Part shown: positions 23,276-33,668 of the stretch, piece by piece
Numbering within the stretch: position 1 is the first letter of the stretch
How the letters are laid out: each line of letters begins with the position of its first letter
Assembly (NCBI GenBank): GCA_000827495.1
Contig: KN817569.1
Location: 62,001-126,000, forward strand
Reading direction: 5' to 3'
From: Hypholoma sublateritium FD-334 SS-4
Lineage: Eukaryota; Basidiomycota; Agaricomycetes; Agaricales; Strophariaceae
DNA length: 64,000 nt
Program-made: the position numbers and the translations under genes
Notes under the pieces: generated by a model
Told to the model about the DNA's origin: nothing
The model's input: the letters and a program-made list of their open reading frames with translations, nothing else
The model's database searches: none

Positions 23276-23294
23276 GGGGTGGGGTGGGGTGGGG
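23276..23294 (+). other. canonical G-quadruplex motif (four G4 tracts, T loops)
   Basis: Four GGGG runs are separated by single T residues, the most stable class of intramolecular G-quadruplex sequence. It lies in gene-poor DNA about 1.1 kb from the nearest gene end. Confidence 0.7.
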
Positions 23295-23409
23295 CCCAGA
23301 TTCCAGCGCGCACGGGCACCCGGGGGCGGCAGCCCCGGAGGAAGGGGAGGGGGCAGGCAGATGTGATGATGATAGGCGCCACCCGCGGGCACGCCGGGGA
23401 ACATGAGTG

Positions 23410-23423
23410 GGTGGGGTGGGGGT
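23410..23423 (+). other. second G-rich motif with three tracts
   Basis: GGG, GGGG and GGGGG tracts are separated by single T residues, about 115 bases after the first motif. With three tracts it needs a split tract or an intermolecular partner to form a full quadruplex. Confidence 0.5.
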
Positions 23424-24128
23424 GCAAATTTTCGCGGGCTGGACTCGGAATACGTCGACCCGGCGCGCCTCTTTGTTCACGATCTGGTCGCATATCGGCG
23501 CAGGAAGCGCACTCGGGACTCCACGAGTACGCAGAAGGACCGCGCGCAACTGCATCACGCGTATTTATAGGCGCCCGTGCTCTCTTTGGCAGCAGTGGCC
23601 CGCCGTACATGCGTATCAGATATCGTCGATGCCTGCGCCGCGCCAATCATTCGGCCAGAGAAGTTGATGTGCGTTTACAAGACCGTCAGCGGCGCAAGCA
23701 CTGATATGTGAACTGAGATTTTTCCGACATTCTTCTCCTCCACGCCCCGCCCCGCCCTCGCTAGCGCGCACGCCGCACTGGCATATACCCGACGCACGCA
23801 CGCACCCGAGGCCCGAGCTCGAGGCGCACGCCGTACGATCGATCGTCGATGCACTAGTATCGCAACTCGCCGACAAATGCAATTGATGGGCCCCCGGATA
23901 CACGCCTAAAAACAATTGTCTATAGATCTTACATAGATTGATAATGCACGCGTCGGGCGCCGGCGCGGAGCGCGCGTCATCAGCGGATACACATCGCGCG
24001 CCTCCCTGCGCCGATGGCATATGATATAAAAGAATCAAAAAGCCAACGCCGTCGGGCGTAGACGCGCCCGAAGTCCCAGCGCGTCGAGTACAATATTAAA
24101 AAGCAATAAACCGATTCTATAAAGCACT

Positions 24129-24151
24129 GTATGTATGTATGTATGTATGTA
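24129..24151 (+). repeat. GTAT tetranucleotide microsatellite
   Basis: Five perfect GTAT units plus GTA make a 23-base simple repeat in gene-poor DNA. Confidence 0.85.
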
Positions 24152-24339
24152 GATTTACGCAAACACGCAAAATAGTAGCCGCCCAAGAAAAAAAGACGCG
24201 CTCTGGCACAATCAGTACAGCCCACAGCAGCCGGGGCCAACCCACAACCCGCCCCACCACCCACAAGCCCACATCCACCGCCCACGCCCACATCCACCGC
24301 CCACACCCACACCACCCGCGCCACACCGCACTAACCAAC

Positions 24340-24399
24340 GGCGCACCAATTACCGGCGCACCAACTCACGGCGCACCAATTACCAGCGCACCAATTAAG
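24340..24399 (+). repeat. four tandem 15-bp units
   Basis: The units start at 24340, 24355, 24370 and 24385. The consensus is GGCGCACCAATTACC; units 1 and 3 are identical, unit 2 differs in its last residues, and unit 4 has A at its first position and AG at its end. It lies just downstream of the stop codon of the minus-strand transporter gene, so it is probably transcribed in that 3' untranslated region. Confidence 0.85.
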
Positions 24400-24411
24400 T
24401 AACGGCGCCGC

Positions 24412-26246
24412 CTACCCGCGCGCGCCAGCGACGTGCTCCCCAGCGGGTACGACGTCGTACCCGCCGCGGCCCAGATCGGCGGGCAGCGCCGCCGTCTCGT
24501 CGAGCGCCTCGTGCTCGTGCGCGTGCGCCGCGGAGAGCAGGCCCTCGCGCTGCTCCTCGTCCACCGCCTCTGCTGCGGCGGAGGCGGCCTCGCGCGGGCC
24601 GGGGATGCACGGCAGGGGCGCGACGAGGTCGTTGAAGAGGAAGGTGCCGTAGCTAGAAATTAAATAAATAAATAACACACTGAAGACCGCGCGGCTGGCA
24701 CTTACACGAGCAGCGCAAAGCCCAGCACCTGCAGCAGGCTGATCGGGAACACGACGCGCTCCCAGCCCAGGCCCAAGCTAATAATCCAGATCGCGAGCGT
24801 CCTGCACGTGTCCGCGAGCGAGCGCGCGGTGGCGCTGACGTGCCGCGTCACGCTGAGGCCGAAGAAGTTGAACAGCGAGATGCTCAAGCAGATCGCGAGG
24901 CCGGAGTAGAGCACGGACGGCGTCTCGACCATCTGCGTCCAGCCGCGCGGGAGGTCGAAGAAGGTGGAGAGGCGCGAGACGGCGGGGAGCGCGAGGACGG
25001 GGACGAAGAGGAGGATGGAGAGCGTGCCGAAGAGGCCCTCGAAGCCGACGGCGACGAGCGGCGAGACGGAGTACCGGCCTGCGGGGGTCAGTGGGGTTTT
25101 TGGGGCGGCGCCGCACGCACGCACTCATTATTTTCTCTGTGGAGGGTGTGAGCGGGGGTATTTTTTTGGGGGTAGAGACGCACCTTCGACGACGAACTGA
25201 GTCGCGGTGCTGGGGAGGGGTGAGCGCGTGCCAGGGGGGTCAGGCGGGGACTTACAAGACCTGGGCGAACAGGATAAAGAATATGCCTGGGCAGATCAGA
25301 TGGGGGCTGGGCGAGCAGATGGACGTGACTTGCCGACAAGGACCTTTGTGACCTCTGGTTCCTCGCGGAGGCCCAGGGCGCGGGCGAGGTTGTCGACGAT
25401 GGCTTCCTTGATGGCGTCCTTGAGGAGGGAGCCGCTGTAGCCGACCAGGGCGACACCTGACATGACAATAATAAGGGAGACCCATCTAGAGAAGAAGAGT
25501 TGGCATATGAATAGACGCTGGGAGGGGTGGGTGCGCACTGATATAGCCAGAGGCGGCGGCGGAGGAAGAGGACGCTGAAGACGCCGACGAAGAGGACGAG
25601 GGCGCCGCGGGTCATCTGGTAGATGGAGACGGGGGTGTAGAGGAGGCCGACATTCATCAACTGGGGGGGGGTTAGTAGGGGCGGTATAGACAATATAGAG
25701 CCTACCGTGGTGCCTGTGAGATCGCAGGCGGCGGGAATCCAGAGGAGGAGGATGTGCCTGCCGTGGAGGGGGAGGAGGGCGCCCTTTGGAGGATCATCTT
25801 GGAGGGCGACAGACTGACGGGACGAACGCAGCCACGTGTATACGACGGGGAGGAAACCTGTGAAGAGAAGACGGGAAGCACATGGTTAGGATGGAGAGGA
25901 GGTGTGATATCAGTGACTGACAGAGCATTTCTCCGACTGGCGCGGTTGGTGAGCGCGGGGCGGGAAAAGAGATGAGGCGGCGCACCGAACATCTGCAGCG
26001 TCTGCCAGACGGGCTGCTCGTAGAGGACGTGCTTGGTGGGGTCGGGGTCGGTGCAGTTTTCGACGCATTGCATGTCCTGGGGAGGGTGAGCGGGCGGTCT
26101 GCGACAAAATGGGCGGACGTGCCTGCCATTTGGACCAGAGCGAGTTGCTGGACCCCTGCGCAACGTTAGCTGGGCTCTACAGCAGCCACTGGACGCACGG
26201 TGAGGATCATGCCCGCCAGCAGAAAGGGGACATAGAGACGGGGCAT
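24412..26246 (-). CDS. SLC35F6-like multi-pass membrane transporter (DMT superfamily)
   Basis: The joined protein of about 460 residues has around ten hydrophobic segments, beginning at the N-terminus with MPRLYVPFLLAGMILTGSSN (start ATG 26246). The luminal/cytosolic loop QDMQCVENC and FGGFLPVV follow. Later segments are TTLMNVGLLYTPVSIYQMTR, GALVLFVGVFSVLFLRR, VSLIIVMSGVALVGYSG, GIFFILFAQVLTATQFVVE and VGFEGLFGTLSILLFVPVL, then RHVSATARSLADTCRTL. The last two patterns are typical of the SLC35F6/EamA group. The C-terminal 75 residues are Ala/Glu-rich, soluble and probably cytosolic. The transported substrate is unknown; human SLC35F6 is lysosomal or mitochondrial. One intron (26077-26122) uses a GC donor. 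Third positions are almost always G or C, as in the two following genes. It is divergent from the arrestin gene with 119 bp between starts. Confidence 0.88.
26077..26122 (-). other. 46-bp intron with non-canonical GC-AG ends
   Basis: On the minus strand the exon ends TGGCAG and the intron begins GCACGT, ending CCCCAG before GACATG. This joins the reading KWQDMQCVENC in frame. The nearest GT donor, four bases further on, would shift the frame. The other donors I checked in the window are GT. Confidence 0.75.
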
Positions 26247-26365
26247 TGTGGTATGAGGAAAGTGACGTGACGGGCCATATTGGGATAAGTTGCAAGAAGC
26301 TGCTGCTTCTGACGTCCAAGGGTTTTTATTGCGATGGAATCGAGGGTTGGGCATCCTCGCCCCCA
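26247..26365. promoter_or_regulatory. 119-bp bidirectional promoter transporter / arrestin-domain gene
   Basis: The start codons of two head-to-head GC-rich genes are separated by only 119 bases. The gap is less GC-rich than its flanks. I see no clear TATA or known factor site. Confidence 0.45.
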
Positions 26366-28305
26366 ATGGTCCATCTCGTCCTCTCCTCCACAAAAGGTAT
26401 GCCGTCCCGCCCCCCGCCGGCGCCGCTGACCGTCCACAGGCAACCAGGGCCAGCGCTTCTTCCCGCACACCGGCTATCTCGGCCTGACGCCCGTGCGCGT
26501 CGAGGGCAGTGAGTCCCCCCGTCGCCGCCGCCGCCCGCGCTGACCCCCGCAGTTGTCCGCACCCGCCTCGACGCCGACGCCAAGCGCCTGCCCGCAAGGT
26601 GCATCACCGTCGCCGTGCGCTGCTACGAGTCCCGCGTCGGCCGCGTCGCCGCGCTGCAGTCCACGCTGCTCGTCGACTGCACGCACACGCTCTGGGCCGC
26701 GCCCGACTACGAGCCCATCGGCGCGCTCGAGTTCCCCTTCCGCCTCTCCATCCCCGCCCGCGTCGCCGGCTTCTCCACCGCCGCCTACGTCGACTACCGC
26801 TGCGTCTGGCGCATCGAGGCCGTGCTGCACCACGCACCCATCGTCGGCGTCGGCGCGCGCCAGGTCCGCCACTTCGAGCTCCCGCTCGTGCGCTACGACC
26901 TGCCCCCGCCGCGCCCGCTCGCCCCGCCCCAGCAGCACGAGACCGCAAAGCCCCGCGCCCCGCGCATCCGCTACTCCATCCACCCCCCGACCGGCCCCAT
27001 CGGGCCCCAGGACCTCGTCTCCATCCCCATCCACCTCCAGCCCCTCGACCACGCCGTCTCCGTCCGCAGCGCCTCCGTCATCGTCGAGCGCCGCATCGTC
27101 CTCCACGACATCCCGCCCCAGCCCGCCCCGCCGCCCCCGCCCGACCCCACCGACTACCTCGAGCTCGCCTCCGAGCCCGCGTCCTCCTCGTCCTCCCTCC
27201 CCACCGTCACCCCCAACTCCATCTTCCCCTCCGAGTCCGCGCCCCTCCTCCCGCAGCCCCCCGCCTCCGCAAAGGTCATCGTCAACCCCATCGCCGGCGT
27301 CGAGTCCTCCGGCAGCTTCGCCCGCGACGCCCGCGGCATCTGGTCAAAGACCCTCACCCTCCAGTGGCCCGCCCCAAAATCCCACTCCCGCTGGGCCATC
27401 GGCGAGTCCATCACCTCGGACCTCGTCTCCGTCAAGTACTTTGTCCGCACAAAGGTATGCCACCTATCTGCGCTTATTGTCTGTGCTGACCCGCGCAGAT
27501 CATCGTCACTTCACCTTCCGGCACCGAGAGCATCGAGCTCGCAGACCACGAGCTCCAGATCGTCTCCACCAACGCCGCCGAGCGCCAGCTCGCCCTCGCA
27601 AAGTACACCGAGGCCCTCGAGGCCGACGCCGCCGCCGCCGGGCCCTCCGCGCGCTCAAAGTCAAAGTCCCCACGGCGCGCCCGCGCAGAGGCCCCGCGCG
27701 ACGTCCCTCCGTCGCCCTGGGTCCCCGCCGCGCGGCCCATCACCAAGGCCCGCCGCCCGCACACGAGCGCGGGCCCGCGCGACCGCCCCGTCGACTTTGG
27801 CGGCGGCGCGTACGGGCGCGGCGCCCCTGCGGTGCCCGCGTGCCCGAGCAGCAGCCCGAGCGGGGCCGGCGGTGAATCGAGCGGAACGACGTCGGACGGA
27901 GGGCGCCGCGCCGCGCGCCTGCTGCGGCCAGACACCGCGGGCAGCGGCGGTGGCCCTGTGAGCGGGCGCAACAGCGCGAGCTTCTGGTCGACGGTGCACG
28001 CGAACGGGAGCGCGCGGCGCGGGGGCGCGTCGAGCGCGTCCACGTCGACGTCGACGTCTGGGAGCGTGAGCAGTGCGAGCGGGCGGAGCACGAAGAGCGG
28101 GAAGAGCGGGAGTGTCGTGGTGGGCAGCACCGCGGGCGAGGCGCCCGCGGCGCACATGCGCGAGTGGGAGGAGGAGCTCGCGCGCATCGAGGTGCGCAGC
28201 CGGCGCTCGAGCGACCTGCTCGGCTTCGCGGGCAAGGTGCGGCGCGTGATCGCAGGCGCCGCGCGCGCCGCCGTGCCCGTGCCCGCCGTCGGCGCCGAGC
28301 GCTGA
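26366..28305 (+). CDS. arrestin-like (alpha-arrestin N-terminal domain) protein
   Basis: A short first exon from ATG 26366 gives MVHLVLSSTKG and joins across an intron to NQGQRFFPHTGYLGLTPVRV. The N-terminal half has an arrestin-like beta-sandwich pattern: CITVAVRCYESRVG, YEPIGALEFPFRLSIP and YVDYRCVWRIEAVL. A second half has GPIGPQDLVSIPIHLQPLD, SVIVERRIVLHD, and IWSKTLTLQWP followed by SVKYFVRTKIIVTS. After about residue 360 the protein becomes a Ser/Ala/Arg/Gly-rich disordered tail with a short helical end (MREWEEELARIEVRSRRSSD). Length is about 595 residues. Fungal alpha-arrestins recruit Rsp5-type ubiquitin ligases to membrane proteins through PPxY motifs; I see Pro-rich stretches but no clear PPxY, so that role is open. 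The next gene starts only 178 bp after its stop. Confidence 0.8.
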
Positions 28306-28483
28306 GCGCACGTCGGCGCACTGCTTATTTATTTGCATCTGCATCGCATACACCTAGTCTACTTACCCTACCGTACCTACTTACTGTCTGTCCAATCCAC
28401 GTATCGTCGCATTTCCGGCCGGTGTGACATGTTATGACGCGGCGCGTTACGGCGGCGGCGCGGTGTCTCATTCTGCAACCACC

Positions 28484-29231
28484 ATGTCCAACCAGGTCTT
28501 CCCCTGGGCGCGCTTCGCCGGCTTCTCGCTCGCCCGTACGTCCCCCGCCCGCACAGCGGCACCGCGCTGACGCACCCACCCACAACATAGTGATGGGCGT
28601 AGGGTACGGCCTCATGAAAGGTGCGCCGAAACCCCACGTGCCAACTTGAAGGCGCTAGCTCACCCGCCCCGCAGCGACGACGCCGACGGAGCAGCAGCTG
28701 TACGACGTGAGTCCCAGTCCCCTTCTCTGGTGGGTATCGCCGCTGCGCAGCAGCAGCAGCAGCACCCCGCGGGGCAGCCGCGCTGCGCACGCCGCACCGG
28801 GCGCGAGACGCCAGCGCCACCGGGCGCTAGCCGCGTTCTGCTGCTGCGGCGCCACCCCCGCACTGCACTGCACAGCACGCTGACTGTGCTTTCCCCTCGC
28901 CTCGCCCCACTCGACTCGACGCTTCTGCTTCCCCGCCGCACGTCACGCGTCACCACCACCACCCCTACACGACTGCGCACGGGTGCTTCTGGCGCACACT
29001 ACAGGAGATGGCGCCCGATCTGCGGCGCCGCGTCGACCTCGCGCGGGCGACGCGCGAGGCACGCGAGGCGGAGATGCGGCGGCAGGTCGACGCGCAGGTG
29101 CGTTTTTTGCCTTCTCGTCCTCGTTCTCGTTGGCGTTCTCGCTGGGGTGCTGATAGCCTCGCGCGCAGGTCGCCGCGGACAAAGCGCCAGCGCCCACGCC
29201 GATCTGGGCCGAGCCGCCAGCGCGGAAGTGA
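28484..29231 (+). CDS. CBP4: complex III assembly factor CBP4
   Basis: Cbp4 works with Cbp3/Cbp6 and newly made cytochrome b at the mitochondrial inner membrane. The joined protein is only 89 residues. A start at 28484 gives MSNQVFPWARFAG, followed by one membrane segment FSLALMGVGYGLM. The family signature comes next, KATTPTEQQLYDEMAPDLRRR, to be compared with the KYTTPTDQQL and SPELR of yeast Cbp4. An Arg/Glu/Ala-rich helix and a TPIWAEPPARK tail end at TGA 29229-29231. Three or four introns split this tiny coding sequence; one of them (28707-29004) is 298 bases, far longer than its neighbours, and holds a CAG repeat at 28748-28764. Yeast Cbp4 is longer (about 170 residues), so this is a short form. 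Identity rests on the TTPTxQQL block and topology. Confidence 0.82.
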
Positions 29232-29625
29232 GGCGGCGGCGGCGGCGCGGCGGCGGAAGCTGGGTGGGGGAGGTGCGGCAGTTTGGCGGGGGAGCTGAGA
29301 TGCGCGGGTGGTTCTTTTTTTGTGTGCGCGACTATTAATATTTGTCTTTGGGTGCTACTCGGGGAGTTGAAGTTGGGGTTGGGGTTGTATTCTACAAGGG
29401 GGTGGGCGGCGCGACGCGGTGCGGTCTCGGCAGACTCGTAGGTTGGGCTAGTGGGCGGGTAGCGTGCAGCGTATCCGCATCCTACCTGGCGTGCGGTGGC
29501 GCGTCGCGCCTGCCTGCCTGGCACCTGTGATCTCCATGAATGTCGATGTGGCGGGGCACGCCGCGCTGGACGCGGATCCGGCGTGACGCGCGCCTCTGCG
29601 TATGCACGTACGCGTAATAGAGCGG

Positions 29626-30113
29626 GCGCGCTCGACGCGCGCGGATCGCGTATCTTCCGAGGTGTGCTGGTGTGACTACTACTAACTGTGCCTGCGCACC
29701 GTATATATTATCGTTTTGTGGTTCTTTACCAGGACACGCGCACGCGTCTCTGACGCTTCTGAATCTCAATACCAAGTACAAAGTACATCCGAGCGCCGGG
29801 TACATACACGCCCGCTGCGTGTCTGGCGCGGGACATGTTTACGAGTACTTGATAGCCAACCAGCGCGTACGCCGCACACGCGTGCGCGCTCGACGCGCGC
29901 GGATCGCATGTCGCTGGTGTGTCTTCCGAGATGTGCTGGTGAGACTACCTACCTCCTCAGTGCGCCTGCGCACCACATATCGTAATGTGGTTCTTTTCCT
30001 GGACACGCGCCGCCCGCGCGGAAGGCGCGCGCGTCGCAGGTTTCTGCTGGTTTCGCCTCTTCCCGCTATTGCATCCGAGCGCCGGGTACACGCGCACCCG
30101 CTGCGCGTCTGCG
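29626..30113 (+). repeat. diverged tandem duplication, about 200-230 bp per copy
   Basis: Copy A (29626-29826) and copy B (29884-30113) share blocks in the same order. Both start GCGCGCTCGACGCGCGCGG. Both then have TCTTCCGAG followed by GTGCTGGTG, a segment with TGCCTGCGCACC or CGCCTGCGCACC, and GTGGTTCTTT then CCAGGACACGCGC or CCTGGACACGCGC. Both end with CATCCGAGCGCCGGGTACA and a CCCGCTGCG element. Spacing differs by small insertions, so the copies are old. No coding potential is shared between them. Confidence 0.75.
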
Positions 30114-30370
30114 AGCGGATCTGACGTGCAGCGCCACGCCTCGCGCGCCGCGTACATACGCACTTAAGTAGCGAGTGGACAGCGCGTGCGACGGCTGCCT
30201 GCCGCGACGCGCCGCGCCGCGGTGTTTGCGCAGTTCGGCTCCCCTCTGCTATCGCAAACGCATCTTGATATCAGACATACGTATGTACGTGGGTAAGCAA
30301 GTACTGCCTTCCAGCAGCTCAGCAGGCGCCGACGGCCCCACGCGTGACGCAGCGGGCGCAGTCTGGGCGC

Positions 30371-30412
30371 TGTCAGTGTCAGTGTCAGTGTCGACGTCAA
30401 CGTCAACGTCAG
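30371..30412 (+). repeat. seven imperfect hexanucleotide units (TGTCAG / CGTCAA)
   Basis: Three TGTCAG units pass through a TGTCGA unit into CGTCAA, CGTCAA and CGTCAG, giving 42 bases of an imperfect six-base repeat in non-coding DNA. Confidence 0.8.
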
Positions 30413-33400
30413 TTTCTGCGGCTTCCCCCGCGCCCGCGTCCGAAGTTCGCTCCACCAGCGCCCCACCACTCGCACGCGCTGACGGGTCGTGTTCCGTCGG
30501 TTCTCCCGCGAGCGCCTCGCCCTCGGGTCAGGAGTAAGTAGGTGCGCGCCGCTGCCTATATGATCACGGCCGCGGCTGATCTGCGCGGCGGCGCAGGCGC
30601 AAGGATGTCTTCATGCGTCGGATGGGGCGCATCCGGCGGGATGCGCGCCACGATCGGGGCAGCGCGCGATTGTGGCGCTGTAGTAGGAGCGCGCAGGGAG
30701 GCTCAGCGTAATTTGCCGGTCATGTATGCTTATACGGACTATCATCGCGCCACTGACGCGTTGGAGGCGTCCGTGGCGCCCGATGTGCGCCCGGGGGCTG
30801 CGCGAACGATAATACGCACTGTGGCGCGGCGTATACTGTTCACCCGTGCGCGCGCCACGCGTGGGCGAGAAGCGCCGGGGTTTGCGTGGGTGGGCGCACG
30901 GCGGTGTGTGTAATTCGCAGTGCTTGTTACTGAATTGGCGCGCGGGTCAGGTGTTCGCGGTGTCGTGGGCGCCGTGTACTTGCTTCCCTGGCGCGAGCGC
31001 GTGGGGCTACGCTATGCGGATATACGGCGATGCAGCGGCCGCGGTGCGTAAATATACACGCGCGCTCCCGCGTAAAGGCTCGGACTTGGCGTGTGCAGCG
31101 GGAGGCGTCGGCGCACCTATAAGGCGCGGGGAAGCGCCACGAGATAAATTGCTGCAGATCGCGCCCGCACAGGCGCTGGTTGGTGGAATAAACGCTAACC
31201 AAGGCCTTCAGGGCCTACGGCGCTTCGATCCCAAGGCGGGCTCCGGGCGGGCCCAGCCAATGGCTTTGTTCCCGTAATCGAGTCTGCCTTGTGCTCCTGC
31301 TCTGTTTAATTCGCACACTTTCCCCACACGCTTGCGAATATGTACTACTACGTGACGCAGGCCCGATCTCGAGGCGCATGCTCAGGCCAGGATCGCCGAT
31401 TCTGCGCTCCTTTACGTCGCCCTGACCGACCCCAATGCGTGGCGGACAGTCCTGCACCGAGCTCGGGCCAGTGGGATCCGCTGTGGCATGCAATGCAGCG
31501 GGCGAGAAAAATACGTCTGTCTACCATTGCTTTATTAGTATCTCGCGCCGACAGAGCTGCAATTTATGCAACGAAACAATTATCTACTACATGATTCATT
31601 CGTACGGCGAGTATGTGTGCATGCCCAGTACAATTTAGAGTTCACAACGTTGGCATTATGTAAAATCTAATTTACCCATCTCAAGTATTCGCCGACGCAG
31701 CAAGCGCACTGAGCGGCCGCTGCACTGCTGTCGCCCATAGGAGTGCATCAGCGGCATTCTCATAATATTCTCGGGGACAAGACGCTGCACTCTGTCGCCG
31801 TTACCGTTCGTCTTGATCGCAACACTGCAGCAGCGTGGACGACGTAGGTAAGCGGGGATGCGCGGCTATGCAACTCGCATTTCAAGTGCAGCATCACGGG
31901 TACGAGGATGGGGTAGGTTTGACCCTCGAGAACGCCAGCGTCCTCGATGCGGCAGAGGTCGGTGGATGTCCACGACCGACGTCACTCTCCGGCCCCATCA
32001 GTGGCATCTCTCCTCGGCATCCGCTGTGGGCCAGCGTCTGCGCGCCGCTGCAGCATCTTTGATACCCACGAGCACCTTTGGCACATTGATGTGCACCCAC
32101 CTGCCGTTGTTTTGTATTTTTGGAACGGTGAGATGGTGCAGAAGGTGCCTCCAAACTGTATGTACGCTTGCTAATCTTATTCCCGTAGGTGCACTCGCCG
32201 TACGGGGTTAAGTGAAAAGCTGTTGTTGGATGGGGACACCCGGAGATACACACCAGTGCTCACTGAGCGGCGTCACAGAAGACCGACATGATAAACGATG
32301 CAGGCGCATTGCTGCCACGCACTCGGCGAACGTTGAAATATCGGTGATTATGCACTATCTCTCAAGCTATTCTATGGGGATTCATAAAAAACTTCCAGAA
32401 CCTTCAGAACTACTTCTTCAATATACAACTTGGCGTGCAAATGACAGGAAGTCACGGGTACAGCTCGGGCGGAGAGGATTTTTTCTGGTATGGGCGCTAA
32501 ATGGGTTATGGGCGCCTCCGGCGCCAATACCCGCTTCTGCCGGTTCGCAAATTAAACTCGGTCCCCCCACACACCAAAATTCTTTAGCTGGATACATTCC
32601 CAGTCTACGGAGCAATCAACTGTGTAATAGATGTGAACAAAATTATTTCCCTCCAACTCGGAATGATTTATATCACTTACCTACTCCGAGGACGATATGT
32701 CAATGATCCTTGTGATATGGGGTAAGTTGAATGGACAGTTGTGACAAGGGATTTACACCACACGATTGGATCCATTACATAAAATCTTGGTCTTTTTCCT
32801 CGAGTCTGAATTAGAAGTATTCAATTGTCTGAATCTATAGTACTTTATGACAGCACGTCGGCCCGTGCCCGGCCAATACATACGAAATCGAATCAATACA
32901 AAATAGATGTTACACCAATTGCTTTGAAGAGCCCAAAAATGAAGATTTAGATAGAAATGGAAGGGCAGTCCACGGGGAAATGTGATCAAACAAGAACTGA
33001 AGTAATCGAAACAAGGTTAATTTCGAAAGGCTATGTGAAGAACTAAATGAATCGCCAAGACTCAAGTATGTGCTCTAAAATTGGTGCAGTGTGGACTCGA
33101 GAATTTAGACTCACTGGAAGTTGTCCATTATGGTAGAAGTAGATTCTGCAAGAACCAGTGGAGCGGGTGCATGGAACCAGAAATAAACACCCTATTTATT
33201 TCATTGACAGAGTGCTCAGGAGTACTTGTGATCAAGACGGTGGCAGAAAGGGCCAGAGAATTTTCGGTCTGAAAAATATAAAAAGACCAATCAAACGGCA
33301 GAAGTTTTGACGGAGCCTCGAATAACAGAAATATATACTTACGCATGTACATAGGGTACGAGAGGGCAGGAGTAAGTGAGATGAGCTCCACAAGCGGCGC

Positions 33401-33668
33401 CCGCAGAAAATGGTATTTATACCACGCTTCAAAATTTATACCAGACCTAGACCACCGTGCTATCTATTCGCGAGCAATCGATGAAATAGAACAAAGACAA
33501 AAATTATATGTAAATTGTAAATTGTTTGCACAAGGCTGCGTACTAATATTACTTGTCCCAGGTGTAGTACTGTATAACGCGGCTGGTGCACTTGAATCTT
33601 TCAAGCTGCGAGGTGTCGTCCAAAGCATATCCGATCTAACCACAGCTCTCGTGCTCTCCCAGGATAGT

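Larger units (their letters stand above)
20390..24411. other. 4-kb gene-poor, increasingly GC- and CpG-rich stretch
   Basis: I found no convincing gene here. Many open frames exist from about 21.8 kb onwards, but they overlap on both strands, are full of Arg, Ala and Pro, and simply reflect high GC and lack of stop codons. Composition changes from moderate GC near 20.4 kb to very GC- and CpG-rich from about 21.7 kb. The stretch holds several structural motifs listed separately: an 11-bp-arm palindrome, a 12-bp-stem hairpin, two G-rich quadruplex-type motifs, a GTAT microsatellite and a 4 x 15 bp repeat. It also has a short A/T palindrome (GCAATAT A ATATTGC, 22839-22853) and a direct repeat of GGCCCCTAACG at about 22890-22916. 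Confidence 0.5.
29232..33668. other. 4.4-kb gene-poor stretch
   Basis: No gene could be supported. From 29.2 to about 31.3 kb the DNA is CpG-rich, with overlapping open frames on all strands that are Arg-rich and have no family motif. From about 31.3 kb it becomes AT-richer and open frames become short. It contains a diverged tandem duplication (29626-30113) and a hexanucleotide repeat (30371-30412). It also contains a GC-rich inverted stretch around 32482-32532, where GGTATGGGCGC faces GCGCCAATACC with one mismatch. A plus-strand frame at about 33345-33746 overlaps the 3' end of PIS1 antisense and is probably not coding. Confidence 0.5.

Noticed and set aside
21800..24400. Many long open frames on both strands (100-250 codons)
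   Set aside because: They overlap in all frames, are dominated by Arg, Ala and Pro, have no family motif and follow directly from GC-rich, stop-poor DNA.
31220..31245. TTCGATCCC resembling a tRNA T-loop
   Set aside because: The base expected to be G53 is C, and no matching anticodon stem, A box or acceptor stem surrounds it. Similar T-loop-like strings at about 20762, 44372 and 62810 fail for the same reasons.
29232..31300. Open frames of 90-190 codons in CpG-rich DNA
   Set aside because: Same compositional artefact; the tandem duplication copies do not keep any shared frame.
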